Shown in pieces: positions 25,247 through 34,489 of a stretch of 64,000 nt of DNA. The notes below the pieces were generated by a model. It saw only the letters and a program-made list of their open reading frames with translations, was not told the origin of the DNA and did no database searches. The DNA comes from Pseudonocardia sp. 73-21 (GTDB lineage Bacteria; Actinomycetota; Actinomycetes; Mycobacteriales; Pseudonocardiaceae), in assembly GCF_001899645.1 (NCBI RefSeq), contig NZ_MKVV01000081.1:24963-88962 (forward strand), in the 5' to 3' direction. Both the position numbers and the translations under genes were made by a program. The stretch's first letter is position 1. Every line of letters starts with the position of its first letter.

Positions 25247-27148
25247 TTGTTGCATGTCGGACCGGCTACCGCCGAGAGCGGCGGGAGCGCCAGAGACGCA
25301 GACGACTCCGACCTCGCGGTGTTCGTCGACCGCCTCGCAGCCGCGGGGACCGACCGGCCCACGACGCTGGCGAAGCGTCAGATCCGCCGGGTCATCGGCG
25401 CGGGGTACTCACCGCCGGGGTTGCGCCGCCTGGCCGAGTCGCTTGCGGCGTCGGTGTCGGAGCTGCCGCCGTCGCAGCGCCGCCCCACCGAGGACTCCGG
25501 TTCCGTGGTCTCCGCGGTGCGCAGCAACAACCTGGTCGTGCTCGACGGTTTCGATGCCGCCGCGGTGGCCGACGCGGTCTCCGCGCTGGTGGCCGACGGA
25601 CGCCGCGTCCTGGTCACGGGCTCCACCGTCGCCGAGCTCGCCGAGGTGCGCCACAGCCTGCCCAGCGACGTCGTCGCCCGGGTGGTGGACCAGCTGCCGG
25701 CGCTGTCCCCGAGTGAGGTCCGCGAGCTCCGCACGCTCCTGGCCATGTCCACCCCCGGGCGTCGGGCCCGTCCGGGGCAGGTGCTGCCCGATCCGTCGGT
25801 GCTCCCATTGCCCGCCGACGTGGAGCCCCTGTGCAACCGGGCCGGGCGTGCCGACGCTCCCGGCGCCGCCGCGGGACTCATCCCGTCCCTGCTGGCCGAT
25901 CTCGCCCCCGAACGCCGCGAGGCCGTCACGTCGGTGGCGCGGTGCGTCAACCGGTCGCTCGGCGGGATGCCGCCGCGGGTCGGCGGCGAGTGGGCGTGGC
26001 GGCTGCTGGCCGACCTCATCTACGGCACCAACCGCAGCGTGTTCGACAAGATGATCGAGGACGCGGCCCAGTCCGTGGCCGCGCTGGACCGCACCCGGTC
26101 GGCCCCGGCCGTCCAGGTCGCCGCCCCGCTGCCCACCGGGTCGGCCGACGCCCTGCGCCGCTACCGCGAGTTCCTCGTCGCGTCCGGCGGTCGCGTCCGG
26201 TCCTACTTCCGCCCGCCCGTCGCGCGTGACGTCCAGCCGGTGCTGCGGATGCTGCGCGTCGGCGGCCGCATCCCCGAGTCCGTCGAGGACGTCCAGCGCG
26301 TCATCGACCACCTCGAGGTCGGCGAGCGACTCACCCGCATCGACGCCAACTGCGCGCAGATCGGCATGCACGCCCCGCGCAACGAGGCCGAGCTCAGCGA
26401 GCTCGCCGACGGCCTGGTCCGCGTGGCCGCGGCGGCGCGTTCGGTGGGTGCGCTGCGGCACGACGTGCTGTTCATCGCCCCGAACTCGCCCCTGTCGGTG
26501 CCCGACGTCGACACGGCGGAGCAGGTCGCGGCGGCGATCCTGGAGTACGCCGAGCACGGCTCCACCGCGGAGGCGGGCCGCGACCTCGAACGGATGGCCT
26601 CGGAGCTGGAGATGCGGTGCTCCGCGTCCGCGATGTCGCCGGAGCACCGGTGGGCGGTCGCCGCGCTGCGCGCACAGGACGCCGTGGGCTACGTCGCCGC
26701 GCTGGAGGCCCTCGGGGGCGCCCGCCGCGAGGCGCAGGACGAGGCCCGCCAGGGCGAGCTCCTGCGCCGGCTCGGTGAGGGTGCGCCCCACCTCGCCCAG
26801 GCGTGGGAGACCCTCGGCGGCAACGCCCTGGGCCTGGCCTGCCTCCAGACGATCGACGGGCTCCTGTCGTCGGTCCCGGAGGCCGACGCCGCCGACGCGG
26901 TGATCGTCCTGGGCGCCGCGCGGCTCGGGGTGGAGCGGTTGCTGCTCACCGCCGTGGCTCCGCGCCTGATCGCGGTCGTGGCGCCGGGCGACCAGCCGGA
27001 GGGCTCCCCGAGCCTGCTCAGCGTCCTCCAGCGGGCGTCGGCGCTGGTCATCCGCGGGCGGGTCACCGCGAGCCCCGGACGCGTCGTCCCGATCACGCAG
27101 ACCCCCTCCCGCCCGCACATCGCACCGGTGGGTCAGGCGGGGGCCTGA
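25247..27148 (+). CDS. large hypothetical protein (about 633 aa)
   Basis: The start is uncertain. A perfect GGAGGTGA at 25234-25241 points to TTG 25247; GTG 25238 or ATG 25151 are alternatives. The protein is mostly helical and Ala/Arg/Leu-rich, with no signal peptide or membrane helix. A segment near residues 100-150 (NLVVLDGFDAAAVADAVSAL, RRVLVTGSTVAELAEVRHSL) looks Rossmann or helicase-accessory-like, but I see no intact Walker A. A second such patch is ADAVIVLGAARLGVERLLLT near the C-terminus. I do not recognise the family; it may be actinomycete-specific. The AhpD-like gene follows after 17 nt, so co-transcription is likely. Confidence 0.7.
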   Translation: MLHVGPATAESGGSARDADDSDLAVFVDRLAAAGTDRPTTLAKRQIRRVIGAGYSPPGLRRLAESLAASVSELPPSQRRPTEDSGSVVSAVRSNNLVVLDGFDAAAVADAVSALVADGRRVLVTGSTVAELAEVRHSLPSDVVARVVDQLPALSPSEVRELRTLLAMSTPGRRARPGQVLPDPSVLPLPADVEPLCNRAGRADAPGAAAGLIPSLLADLAPERREAVTSVARCVNRSLGGMPPRVGGEWAWRLLADLIYGTNRSVFDKMIEDAAQSVAALDRTRSAPAVQVAAPLPTGSADALRRYREFLVASGGRVRSYFRPPVARDVQPVLRMLRVGGRIPESVEDVQRVIDHLEVGERLTRIDANCAQIGMHAPRNEAELSELADGLVRVAAAARSVGALRHDVLFIAPNSPLSVPDVDTAEQVAAAILEYAEHGSTAEAGRDLERMASELEMRCSASAMSPEHRWAVAALRAQDAVGYVAALEALGGARREAQDEARQGELLRRLGEGAPHLAQAWETLGGNALGLACLQTIDGLLSSVPEADAADAVIVLGAARLGVERLLLTAVAPRLIAVVAPGDQPEGSPSLLSVLQRASALVIRGRVTASPGRVVPITQTPSRPHIAPVGQAGA

Positions 27149-27165
27149 GGGCCTAGCGTGAGGTC

Positions 27166-27744
27166 ATGAACGACCACCCGGTGAGCCGCTTCGGCCACGT
27201 CGAGCTCGAGGACATGCCCATCGATCTGCGGGATCGCATCGGGGTCGTCGCGGAGAAGTCGGGGTTCGTCCCCAACGTGTTCCGGGCGCTGGCGCGGCGG
27301 CCCGCAGAGCTGCGCGCGTTCCTGGACTACCACGACGCGCTCATGGAGTCCTCCGAAGGACTGAGCAAGGCCGAGCGGGAGCTGGTCGTCGTCGCGACGT
27401 CCGGCGCCAACAGCTGCACCTACTGCGTCGTGGCCCACGGCGCGATCCTGCGCGTGCGCACGAAGGACCCCGAGATCGCCGACCGGGTCGCCACCAACCC
27501 CTACGGCGTCGAGCTGAGCCCGCGGGAGCGCGCGATCGTCGACCTCGCGCTGCTCATCGCCACCGACTCCGCGGCGCTGACCGAGGCCGAGCTGGACGAC
27601 GCCCGCCTGGCCGGGCTGTCGGAGGAGGAGATCTGGGACGTCGGCGCCATCACGGCGCTGTTCGCGATGTCCAACCGGCTCGCCCACCTGACGGCGCTGC
27701 GGCCCAACCCGGAGTTCTTCCTGATGGGCCGCCTGCCGCGCTGA
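27166..27744 (+). CDS. AhpD-like peroxidase-related protein
   Basis: 192 aa. The carboxymuconolactone decarboxylase/AhpD fold is marked by the CxxC motif in ELVVVATSGANSCTYCVVAHG (about residue 85) with the trailing His. The N-terminal KSGFVPNVFRALARRPAELR is typical of the 'uncharacterized peroxidase-related enzyme' subgroup. It would use the two Cys to reduce peroxides or handle thiol redox in the cytoplasm. ATG 27166. A stem-loop follows. Confidence 0.87.
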   Translation: MNDHPVSRFGHVELEDMPIDLRDRIGVVAEKSGFVPNVFRALARRPAELRAFLDYHDALMESSEGLSKAERELVVVATSGANSCTYCVVAHGAILRVRTKDPEIADRVATNPYGVELSPRERAIVDLALLIATDSAALTEAELDDARLAGLSEEEIWDVGAITALFAMSNRLAHLTALRPNPEFFLMGRLPR

Positions 27745-27999
27745 GCCCATGATCGCCGCGGGCCGCACTGCGGCACCGCTTCCGGGGCCGTGACGTGCGG
27801 CGGGCCGCGATGCGACGGTGGTCGTCACCGGCGCCGTCGTCGGCGCGGCGGTGGACGCCGTCGTCGGGGCATGGGCAGGCGCCGTGACGGCGACCGACGC
27901 GGTCGGCAGCCCCGGCTCCGTCGATCCGCAGCCGACGGCCGAGACGAGGAGGACGAGCGCGCCCGCGACGGCGGTGGCGGTGAGCTGGAGTCGGTTCAC
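27745..27999 (-). pseudogene. lipoprotein N-terminus remnant
   Basis: From GTG 27999 the minus strand encodes a convincing lipoprotein start: NRLQLTATAVAGALVLLVS, lipobox SAVGC, then a Thr/Ala/Pro-rich segment (TASTAAPTTAPVTTTV). After about residue 80 the frame runs on antisense to the AhpD-like gene and reads as nonsense without a stop until 27133. Either only the first ~80 codons remain of a longer lipoprotein, or this is a chance signal-like ORF. The rest of the gap up to 28125 holds no other gene. Confidence 0.4.
27757..27809. terminator. GC-rich stem-loop after the AhpD-like gene
   Basis: CGCGGGCCGCAC (27757-27768) can pair with GTGCGGCGGGCCGCG (27795-27809) with a small bulge, 26-nt loop. 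A smaller GCCGC/GCGGC hairpin is nested inside. Located between the AhpD-like stop and the minus-strand lipoprotein remnant. Confidence 0.45.
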
Positions 28000-28125
28000 A
28001 TGCCGCCTGCCGACCCGACGGCCCGGCCCGTTGCGCTCCCGGGGTCCGGATCATCAACGTCGACGAGGCGGCTCCGGCAACGCGCCGCTCATCCCGGCGC
28101 AACATCGGCGTCGGATCATTCGCCC

Positions 28126-29244
28126 ATGTCGAACCTGTTCGGGCGGCGGGCGGCGATCCTGTCCTACCGCCTCGGTATGGCGGACGGCGTATCGGTGACG
28201 GCTGCCCAATGGGGCCGCGCGCTGCGCCGGCTGGGGGTACGGGTGCGGACGGTCGCCGGTGACGGCCGGCCGGACGTCCTGATCAGGAGTCTGGCGCTGG
28301 AGTCGCGCCGGCCCCCGAGGCGCCGGGAGCTGGCGGCGGCGCTCGACGACGTCGACGTGGTGGTGGTCGACAACGTCTGCTCGCTGCCGATGAACCAGGG
28401 CGTCGGGGAGGCGGTGGCCGAGTACCTGCAGGGCCGCCCCGCGGTGCTCCGCCACCACGACCTGCCCTGGGAACGGGAGAAGTACGCGGGCCTGACGACC
28501 TGGCCGCCGCACGACCCGTCGTGGCGGCACGTCACGATCAACGAGATGGCCCGCCACGCGCTGGAGGAGCGCCGCGGCATCGCGGCCACCACGATCTACC
28601 ACGGCTTCGACGAGCGGCCCTGCCCCGAGCAGCGTGACGCCGTCCGCCGCCGGTTGAAGGTGGGCGACGAGCCGCTGGTGCTGCAGCCGACCCGGGCGAT
28701 CGCGCGCAAGGGCATCGAGATCGGGCTGGCCGCCACCGCCGCGGTCGGCGGCACCTACTGGCTCACCGGCCCCGCGGAGGACGGCTACCAGGCCGAGCTC
28801 CGCGCGGTGCTCGGTGCGGGCGGGGTGCCCGTGCGGCGGCGGCTGCCGTTCGGCGTCCAGATGCCCGGCGCGTACGCGGCGTGCGCTGCCGTCGCGCTGC
28901 CGTCGCGCTGCCGTCGCGCTGCCGTCGTCGTGGGAGGGATTCGGGCTGCCCCTGATCGAGTCGGCGCTGCACCGCAAGCCCATCGCGGTCGGCGACTTCC
29001 CGGTGGCGCGCGAGCTGGAGGCGTTCGGTTTCCGCTGGTTCGACGCGTCGGACCCCTCGACGCTGAAGTCGTTCCTCGCCGATCCGACCCGTCGCTGCTC
29101 GACCACAACGAGGCCATCGCGAAGGCGCACTTCGGCATCGACGCGCTGGCCCGGCTCGAGCTGCTCCTGTCCGGCGCCCCGATCTGCGCGCACTTCGGTG
29201 CTCCGGAGCAGGACGTGGCCGCCTGCGGCTGCCTGATCGCCTGA
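28126..29244 (+). pseudogene. family 4-type glycosyltransferase with two compensating frameshifts
   Basis: ATG 28126 opens a glycosyltransferase: MSNLFGRRAAILSYRLGMAD, LAAALDDVDVVVVDNVCSLP, VLRHHDLPWEREKY, ATTIYHGFDERPCP. At 28885-28927 four tandem 11-bp units shift the frame. The conserved GT-B donor motif then appears only in the +1 frame (SSWEGFGLPLIESALHRKPI, GDFPVARELEAFGF) up to about 29085, where a missing base returns it to the first frame (SLLDHNEAIAKAHFGIDALA). With two 11-bp units and one restored base the gene would be intact. As written, about 60 residues covering the catalytic E(x7)E region are scrambled. Sequencing error is possible. Confidence 0.75.
28885..28927 (+). repeat. 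four tandem copies of an 11-bp unit inside the glycosyltransferase
   Basis: GCTGCCGTCGC occurs at 28885-28895, 28896-28906 and 28907-28917, with a fourth 10-bp copy at 28918-28927. Because 11 is not a multiple of 3, copy number sets the reading frame: two copies would keep the conserved SWEGFGLPL motif in frame, and so would five. Confidence 0.9.
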
Positions 29245-29249
29245 CCCGC

Positions 29250-29302
29250 CCGACGAACGGGACTCCCGTCTCCTAGGGTCCGACGAGAGTGCCGTTCGTC
29301 GG
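29250..29302. repeat. ACGAACGGCA palindromic element, copy 1
   Basis: CCGACGAACGG (29250-29260) pairs perfectly with CCGTTCGTCGG (29292-29302), 31-nt loop. Its reverse complement aligns with the element at 37011-37060 (shared ACGAACGGCA, TCTCGT, TAG, ACGGG, CCGTTCGT). It sits in the 75-nt gap before the next gene, ending just before that gene's ribosome binding site, and could act as terminator or leader structure. Confidence 0.65.
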
Positions 29303-29319
29303 AATGGAGGGGCGCCGGA

Positions 29320-29937
29320 GTGCCGCGTCGCAACCGCGTCGACCCCTTCGGGGAGCTGCACGCCGTCCCGGAGCGGGGGATGTTCACGGGCAACCGCGGC
29401 TGTCTCGTCGACGACCGGGAGCGGGTGGTCCGGCACCACCGGGGTCGCCTGTGGATCACCTGCGTGACGGAGTTCCGCGGCCGGCGGGTGGGGCTGGCGC
29501 GGCCCGGCCGCTGGACGCCGGTGTTCTTCCTCGACGACGCGGTGGCGCTCGCGGCCGGGCACCGTCCGTGCGGGGAGTGCCGCTACGCCACCTACCGCCG
29601 CTACCGCGACGCCGTGTCCGAAGCGCGCGGGGAGCAGGTGCGGGCGGGCGATCTGAACCGGTTGCTCGCCACGGAACGCGGCCGGCGCTGGACGGCCCGG
29701 TCGGTGCCCGACGGCGCCGTGGTGCTCCACGACGGCCCGCGGCTCGTGCTGGGCGGGCGGCTCCTCGCGTTCTCCTTCGGCGGCTGGTCCGACACCGTCC
29801 CGCGCCCCGCCGGTGAGCTCACGGTGCTGACCCCGCAGACGTCGGTGCAGGCGCTGTCCCACGGCTTCACCCCGGTGCTGCACGAAACGGCCTCGATCCC
29901 CGACCGCCCCGACGGGGACCGTTGTTCCGGAACGTGA
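29320..29937 (+). CDS. conserved-looking hypothetical protein with a CGEC motif (205 aa)
   Basis: GTG 29320 is used, with GGAGG at 29306-29310. The protein is soluble and Arg-rich. Likely functional landmarks are GMFTGNRGCLVDDRERVV, the repeated Trp/aromatic strands GRLWITCVTEFRGRRVGLAR, and HRPCGECRYATYRRYRDAV, with a Cys pair and His that could bind metal or haem. I do not know a named family. Its middle (ALAAGHRPCGEC...RGEQVRAGDLNRLL) resembles actinobacterial proteins of unknown function. The gene converges on the ABC importer operon with a 39-nt gap. Confidence 0.7.
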   Translation: MPRRNRVDPFGELHAVPERGMFTGNRGCLVDDRERVVRHHRGRLWITCVTEFRGRRVGLARPGRWTPVFFLDDAVALAAGHRPCGECRYATYRRYRDAVSEARGEQVRAGDLNRLLATERGRRWTARSVPDGAVVLHDGPRLVLGGRLLAFSFGGWSDTVPRPAGELTVLTPQTSVQALSHGFTPVLHETASIPDRPDGDRCSGT

Positions 29938-29976
29938 TGATCTTCCTGGGCGGAGCAGCTCGGCGGTGCGACCCGG

Positions 29977-30737
<761 letters not shown>

Positions 30738-30741
<4 letters not shown>

Positions 30742-31655
30742 GCCGCCTGCTCCGGGTTCCGGCGCAGGAAGAACATCCGCGCGCCCGCCGACGGGGTGGG
30801 GTCGAAGCCGCGGCCGTACTTCCGCTCGATGAACCCCTGGCCGACCGACAGCACCGAGGTCAGGGCCAGGTACCAGGCCGCGGCGACGATGAGCAGCGGG
30901 ATGGTCTGGAAGTTCGTCGAGTAGATCCGCTGCGCCGAGGTGAGCAGCTCGAAGTACCCGATCACGACCACCAGTGACGTGGTCTTGAGCATCGAGATGG
31001 TCTCGTTGCCCGTGGGCGGGATGATCACTCGCATGGCCTGGGGCAGCACGACCCGGCGCAGCGCCTGGACCCGGGAGAGTCCCAGTGCTCCGGCCGCCTC
31101 GCTCTGCCCGCGGTCCACCGACTGCAGCCCGCCGCGCACGATTTCGGCCATGTACGCGGCCTCGTTGAGCCCGAGGCCCAGCAGGCACGCCGCGAACGGC
31201 GTGATCAGGCTGTTGACGTCGGCCGAGACGAACACCGGCCCGAACGGGATGCCGAGTCCGAGCCGCGGGTAGAGCGCGGAGAGGTAGTTCCAGAACAGCA
31301 GCTGGGCGATCAGCGGCGTGCCGCGGAACAACCAGATGTACACGGCCGCGGCGCCGGTCAGGACCGGGTTGGGCGACAGCCGCATCACCGCGAGCCCGAT
31401 CCCCCCCACGACGCCGATGACCATCGACAGGACGGTGAGCAGCAGCGTGTTGGCCAGGCCGTTGAGGATCGGCGTGGAGAACAGGTACCGCCCCACCACG
31501 TCCCAGCGGAACCCCTCGTTGGTGAGGACCGTGTGCACGAGCATCGCCGCCAGCACGGCGAGCACCGCGACGGCCACCCAGCGCCCGGGGTGCCGCAGCG
31601 GGACCGCCTCGATCGGGTGCTCGTGCTTCGTCGTGCCGACTGCGGGACCGGTCAC
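30738..31655 (-). CDS. polar amino acid ABC transporter, permease subunit
   Basis: 305 aa. A hydrophobic N-terminal helix precedes the HisM-type permease domain: ILNGLANTLLLTVLSMVIGV, YIWLFRGTPLIAQLLFWNYL, and the EAA loop EAAGALGLSRVQALRRVVLP that contacts the ATPase. Start GTG 31655 lies one base after the binding-protein stop (31657). Only one permease gene is present, so a homodimer is likely. Confidence 0.92.
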
Positions 31656-31656
31656 G

Positions 31657-32601
31657 TCAGCTCTTGACCTCGGACGTCGGGATGGCGCCGGCGTCGACGT
31701 TCCACTTCTTCAGGATCGCGGCGTAGGTGCCGTCGCCGATCAGCGCCTGCACGGCACCCTGCACGGCCTTCGCGTAGTCGCCCTGGTTCTTGGCCAGCAC
31801 GATGCCGTACGGCGCGGTGTCGTACGGCGTGCCGACCACCTCGAGCGCGCCCTCGGTGGTGGTCACCGCGTAGGCGACGACGGGCGAGTCGGCGAGCATC
31901 GCGACGATCCGCTTCGAGGCCAGCGCCAGCGTCACGTCGCTCTGGGCCTGCAGTTGCGTGACGGCGATGGCGGGCTTGCCCGCCGCCGTGCACGCGGTGT
32001 TGCGCTTGACGATGTCCTCGGCCTGCACGGTGCCGGTCTGCACGCCGACGGCCTTGCCGCACAGCGCGTCCGCGCCGGTGATGCCGTCGGGGTTGCCCTT
32101 CGCCACCGCGAGGCTGGTGCCGGCGCTGAAGTAGCTGACCATGTCGACGGACTTGACGCGCTCGTCGTTGATCGTGAACGACGACATGCCCAGCTCGTAG
32201 CGCTTGCCGGTGATGCCCGGGATGATCCCGTCGAAGTTGCTGTTCTGGAACTCGGCCTTGAGGCCCAGCTTCTCGGCGACCGCGGTGCCGAGGTCGACGT
32301 CCATGCCGATGACCGTGGTGCCGTCGGGGGCGGTGAACTCGTTCGGCGCGTACGAGGCGTCCGTACCGACGACGATCTTGCCGTCCGCCGAGACGGACGC
32401 GGGCACCATCGCGGCCAGCGCGTCGTCCTTCGCGGGCACGGGGATGGCGGTGCTGCTGGCGGAGGCTCCGCCGCTGCCGCTGCCGCTGCCGCTGCCGCTG
32501 CCGCTGCCGCTGCCGCTGCCGTCACCGCCTGCGCCGCAGCCGGCGAGGACGACGGCGGCTGTGGCCACGACGGCGATACTGGAGAGCAAGCGGGGACGCA
32601 C
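31657..32601 (-). CDS. polar amino acid ABC transporter, substrate-binding lipoprotein
   Basis: 314 aa from GTG 32601 (AGGAGG upstream). Signal peptide and lipobox are clear (LSSIAVVATAAVVLAGCGAG); the mature protein is anchored outside the membrane via Cys. A Gly-Ser dipeptide tract follows (about residues 27-45), encoded by eight CCGCTG hexamers on the plus strand. The PAAT-type binding fold follows: KIVVGTDASYAPNEFTAPDG, TVIGMDVDLGTAVAEKLGLK, FDGIIPGITGKRYELGMSSF. The ligand is a polar or charged amino acid, not determinable here. First gene of the operon. Confidence 0.93.
   Translation of the reverse strand: MRPRLLSSIAVVATAAVVLAGCGAGGDGSGSGSGSGSGSGSGSGGASASSTAIPVPAKDDALAAMVPASVSADGKIVVGTDASYAPNEFTAPDGTTVIGMDVDLGTAVAEKLGLKAEFQNSNFDGIIPGITGKRYELGMSSFTINDERVKSVDMVSYFSAGTSLAVAKGNPDGITGADALCGKAVGVQTGTVQAEDIVKRNTACTAAGKPAIAVTQLQAQSDVTLALASKRIVAMLADSPVVAYAVTTTEGALEVVGTPYDTAPYGIVLAKNQGDYAKAVQGAVQALIGDGTYAAILKKWNVDAGAIPTSEVKS
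32471..32518 (-). repeat. hexanucleotide repeat encoding the Gly-Ser linker
   Basis: Eight perfect CCGCTG units (plus strand) encode alternating Gly/Ser just after the lipid-anchored Cys of the binding protein. Unit gain or loss would keep the frame and only change the tether length. Confidence 0.9.
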
Positions 32602-32816
32602 GGGCGGACCTCCTGGTGGCAACGGTGAGTACGGTCGGATGCTGCCACCAAGTCCGTTGCGTGACACCTGATCGGCGGTCACCGTTGCATGACGTCACCC
32701 TCCGTGAGTTCTCGGAAGGTTCGTGTGACAACGGTGGCGGGAGTGGGTACTCCAGGGAACTCCGGGTCGACACCCACGCGTTGAACCGGTGAACACACCC
32801 ACGACGGAGGACCGCA

Positions 32817-33137
32817 ATGCCCCTGTTCAAGAAGCTGGCCACCCTCGCGACCGCGGCCGAGGCCGCCCGCAGGTACGCCAAGAAGAACCCGGACAAGGCG
32901 GCCAAGTACCTCGACCAGGCCGCCCAGTTCGTCGACAAGCAGACGAAGGGCAAGTACTCGGGGCAGATCAGCGGGGTGGCGAAGAAGGCCAAGTCCGCCG
33001 CCGGCATCCGCGAGACGCCGGGCTTCGGCAGCGCCACCGGCAACGGCTTCCACCCGGACGCCGCGTCCGAGCTCGGTGGGGCGCCGGTCTACGGTCAGCC
33101 CACGCCGCGCAAGCCCTCGCCCGGCCCGGCGCACTGA
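32817..33137 (+). CDS. MT0933/Rv0909-type antitoxin-like protein
   Basis: 106 aa, ATG 32817 with CGGAGG upstream. Lys/Ala-rich helices (FKKLATLATAAEAARRYAKK, YLDQAAQFVDKQTKGKYSGQ, VAKKAKSAAG) match the MT0933_antitox family in the central 40 residues; the Gly/Pro-rich C-terminal tail is extra. No toxin gene is adjacent, so it is an orphan or a nucleoid/structural-type relative; the antitoxin role is not shown. A strong terminator follows. Confidence 0.7.
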   Translation: MPLFKKLATLATAAEAARRYAKKNPDKAAKYLDQAAQFVDKQTKGKYSGQISGVAKKAKSAAGIRETPGFGSATGNGFHPDAASELGGAPVYGQPTPRKPSPGPAH

Positions 33138-33142
33138 TCCCC

Positions 33143-33176
33143 CTCCGGCCCGCTTCCCCCGGGAGGCGGGCCGGAG
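33143..33176 (+). terminator. terminator of the antitoxin-like gene
   Basis: CTCCGGCCCGC (33143-33153) pairs perfectly with GCGGGCCGGAG (33166-33176), 12-nt loop, five bases after the stop codon. Confidence 0.75.
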
Positions 33177-33300
33177 CTGTGTCCGGACGGGTTCCGGCGT
33201 GCCAGGATGCGGGTGAGACGCCCCCACCCGGGCGTCGCCCACGCAGTCGCCCGCCCCGGCCACGAACCGGCGCGGGAACGCCGAGCACGAGGAGGCACCA

Positions 33301-34488
33301 GTGTCCGTCCCACAGTCCTGGACACCCGTCACGTCGGCGGATACCGCCGTACCCACCCACGACCAGGTCGTCGCCGGGCTGAAGGCCACCGACGAGGGCG
33401 GTGCCGACCTCGTCCAGCTGCTCACGCCGGAGGGCGAGCGCGTCACCGATCCCCGGTTCGACCGCTACGCCGCCGACATCGACCTGGACACCCTGAAGAA
33501 CCTCTACCGCGACATGGTGCTGGTGCGCCGGTTCGACCGCGAGGGCAACGCGCTGCAACGCCAGGGCCAGCTGGGCATCTGGGTGCCGCTGCTCGGCCAG
33601 GAGGCCGCCCAGGTCGGCTCCGGCCGCGCGCTCGCGCCCCAGGACATGGCGTTCCCGTCCTACCGCGAGCACGGCGTCGCGTGGACGCGCGGCGTCGACC
33701 CCACCGACCTGCTCGGCATCTTCCGCGGCACCGACCACGGCACCTGGGACCCCATCGAGAAGCGGTTCCACCTCTACACGATCGTCATCGGCAACCAGTG
33801 CCTCAACGCCACCGGCTACGCGATGGGCCAGAAGTTCGAGGGCAAGGTCGGCGACGGATCCGACGCCGAGGCCACCATCTGCTACTTCGGCGACGGCGCC
33901 ACCAGCCAGGGCGACGTCCACGAGGGCTTCGTCTGGGCCGCGGTCTACGACGCGCCGGTCGTCTTCTACTGCCAGAACAACCAGTGGGCCATCTCCGAGC
34001 CCACCGAGCGCCAGACCCGCGTTCCGCTCTACAAGCGCGCGCAGGGTTACGGCTTCCCGGGCATCCGCGTCGACGGCAACGACGTGCTCGCCTGCCTCGC
34101 CGTCACGCGCTGGGCGCTGGAGGAGTGCCGCACCGGCAACGGGCCGGTGCTCGTCGAGGCGTTCACCTACCGGATGGACGCCCACACCACCTCCGACGAC
34201 CCCACCCGCTACCGCCTCGCCGACGAGCTGGAGCTGTGGAAGCTGAAGGACCCCATCGAGCGGGTGCGCGTCAACCTCGTGCGCGAGCACGGCGTCGAGC
34301 AGGGGTTCTTCGACGGCATCCAGGCGGAGGCCGACGAGCTCGCGGCCCGGTTCCGGCAGTTCTGCGTGGACATGCCGCCGCCGGCGCCCGACCGGATGTT
34401 CTCGAAGGTCTACGCCGAGCCCTCCCCCACGCTGGAGGCCCAGCGCGAGGCGTTCCTGGCGTACCATGCCTCCTTCGAGGGGGCCTGA
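33301..34488 (+). CDS. thiamine-dependent 2-oxoacid dehydrogenase E1 alpha subunit (PDH/BCKDH type)
   Basis: 395 aa, GTG 33301. E1 alpha binds thiamine diphosphate and, with E1 beta, decarboxylates pyruvate or branched-chain 2-oxoacids. The ThDP motif GDGATSQGDVHEGF...QNNQWAIS (about residues 195-235) and the phosphorylation-loop-like YRMDAHTTSDDPTRYR are clear; MVLVRRFDREGNALQRQGQL is the typical start of the fold. First gene of an E1alpha-E1beta-E2 operon (1-nt gap to E1 beta). Pyruvate versus branched-chain specificity cannot be decided, so no symbol is given. No E3 gene is nearby; a shared lipoamide dehydrogenase is expected. Confidence 0.92.
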   Translation: MSVPQSWTPVTSADTAVPTHDQVVAGLKATDEGGADLVQLLTPEGERVTDPRFDRYAADIDLDTLKNLYRDMVLVRRFDREGNALQRQGQLGIWVPLLGQEAAQVGSGRALAPQDMAFPSYREHGVAWTRGVDPTDLLGIFRGTDHGTWDPIEKRFHLYTIVIGNQCLNATGYAMGQKFEGKVGDGSDAEATICYFGDGATSQGDVHEGFVWAAVYDAPVVFYCQNNQWAISEPTERQTRVPLYKRAQGYGFPGIRVDGNDVLACLAVTRWALEECRTGNGPVLVEAFTYRMDAHTTSDDPTRYRLADELELWKLKDPIERVRVNLVREHGVEQGFFDGIQAEADELAARFRQFCVDMPPPAPDRMFSKVYAEPSPTLEAQREAFLAYHASFEGA

Positions 34489-34489
34489 C

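Noticed and set aside
27133..27744. Continuation of the minus-strand lipoprotein frame through the AhpD-like gene
   Set aside because: Composition is typical of antisense reading, and the plus-strand AhpD-like protein is clearly real.
28030..28070. Possible extra copies of the 65-nt element near 28047 and 29897-29940
   Set aside because: Only short GGTCC, TTCCGGAAC and GATCATC matches without the fixed block lengths.
32471..32518. CCGCTG array considered as a CRISPR or regulatory repeat
   Set aside because: Perfect in-frame hexamers without spacers inside a lipoprotein linker; a simple microsatellite.
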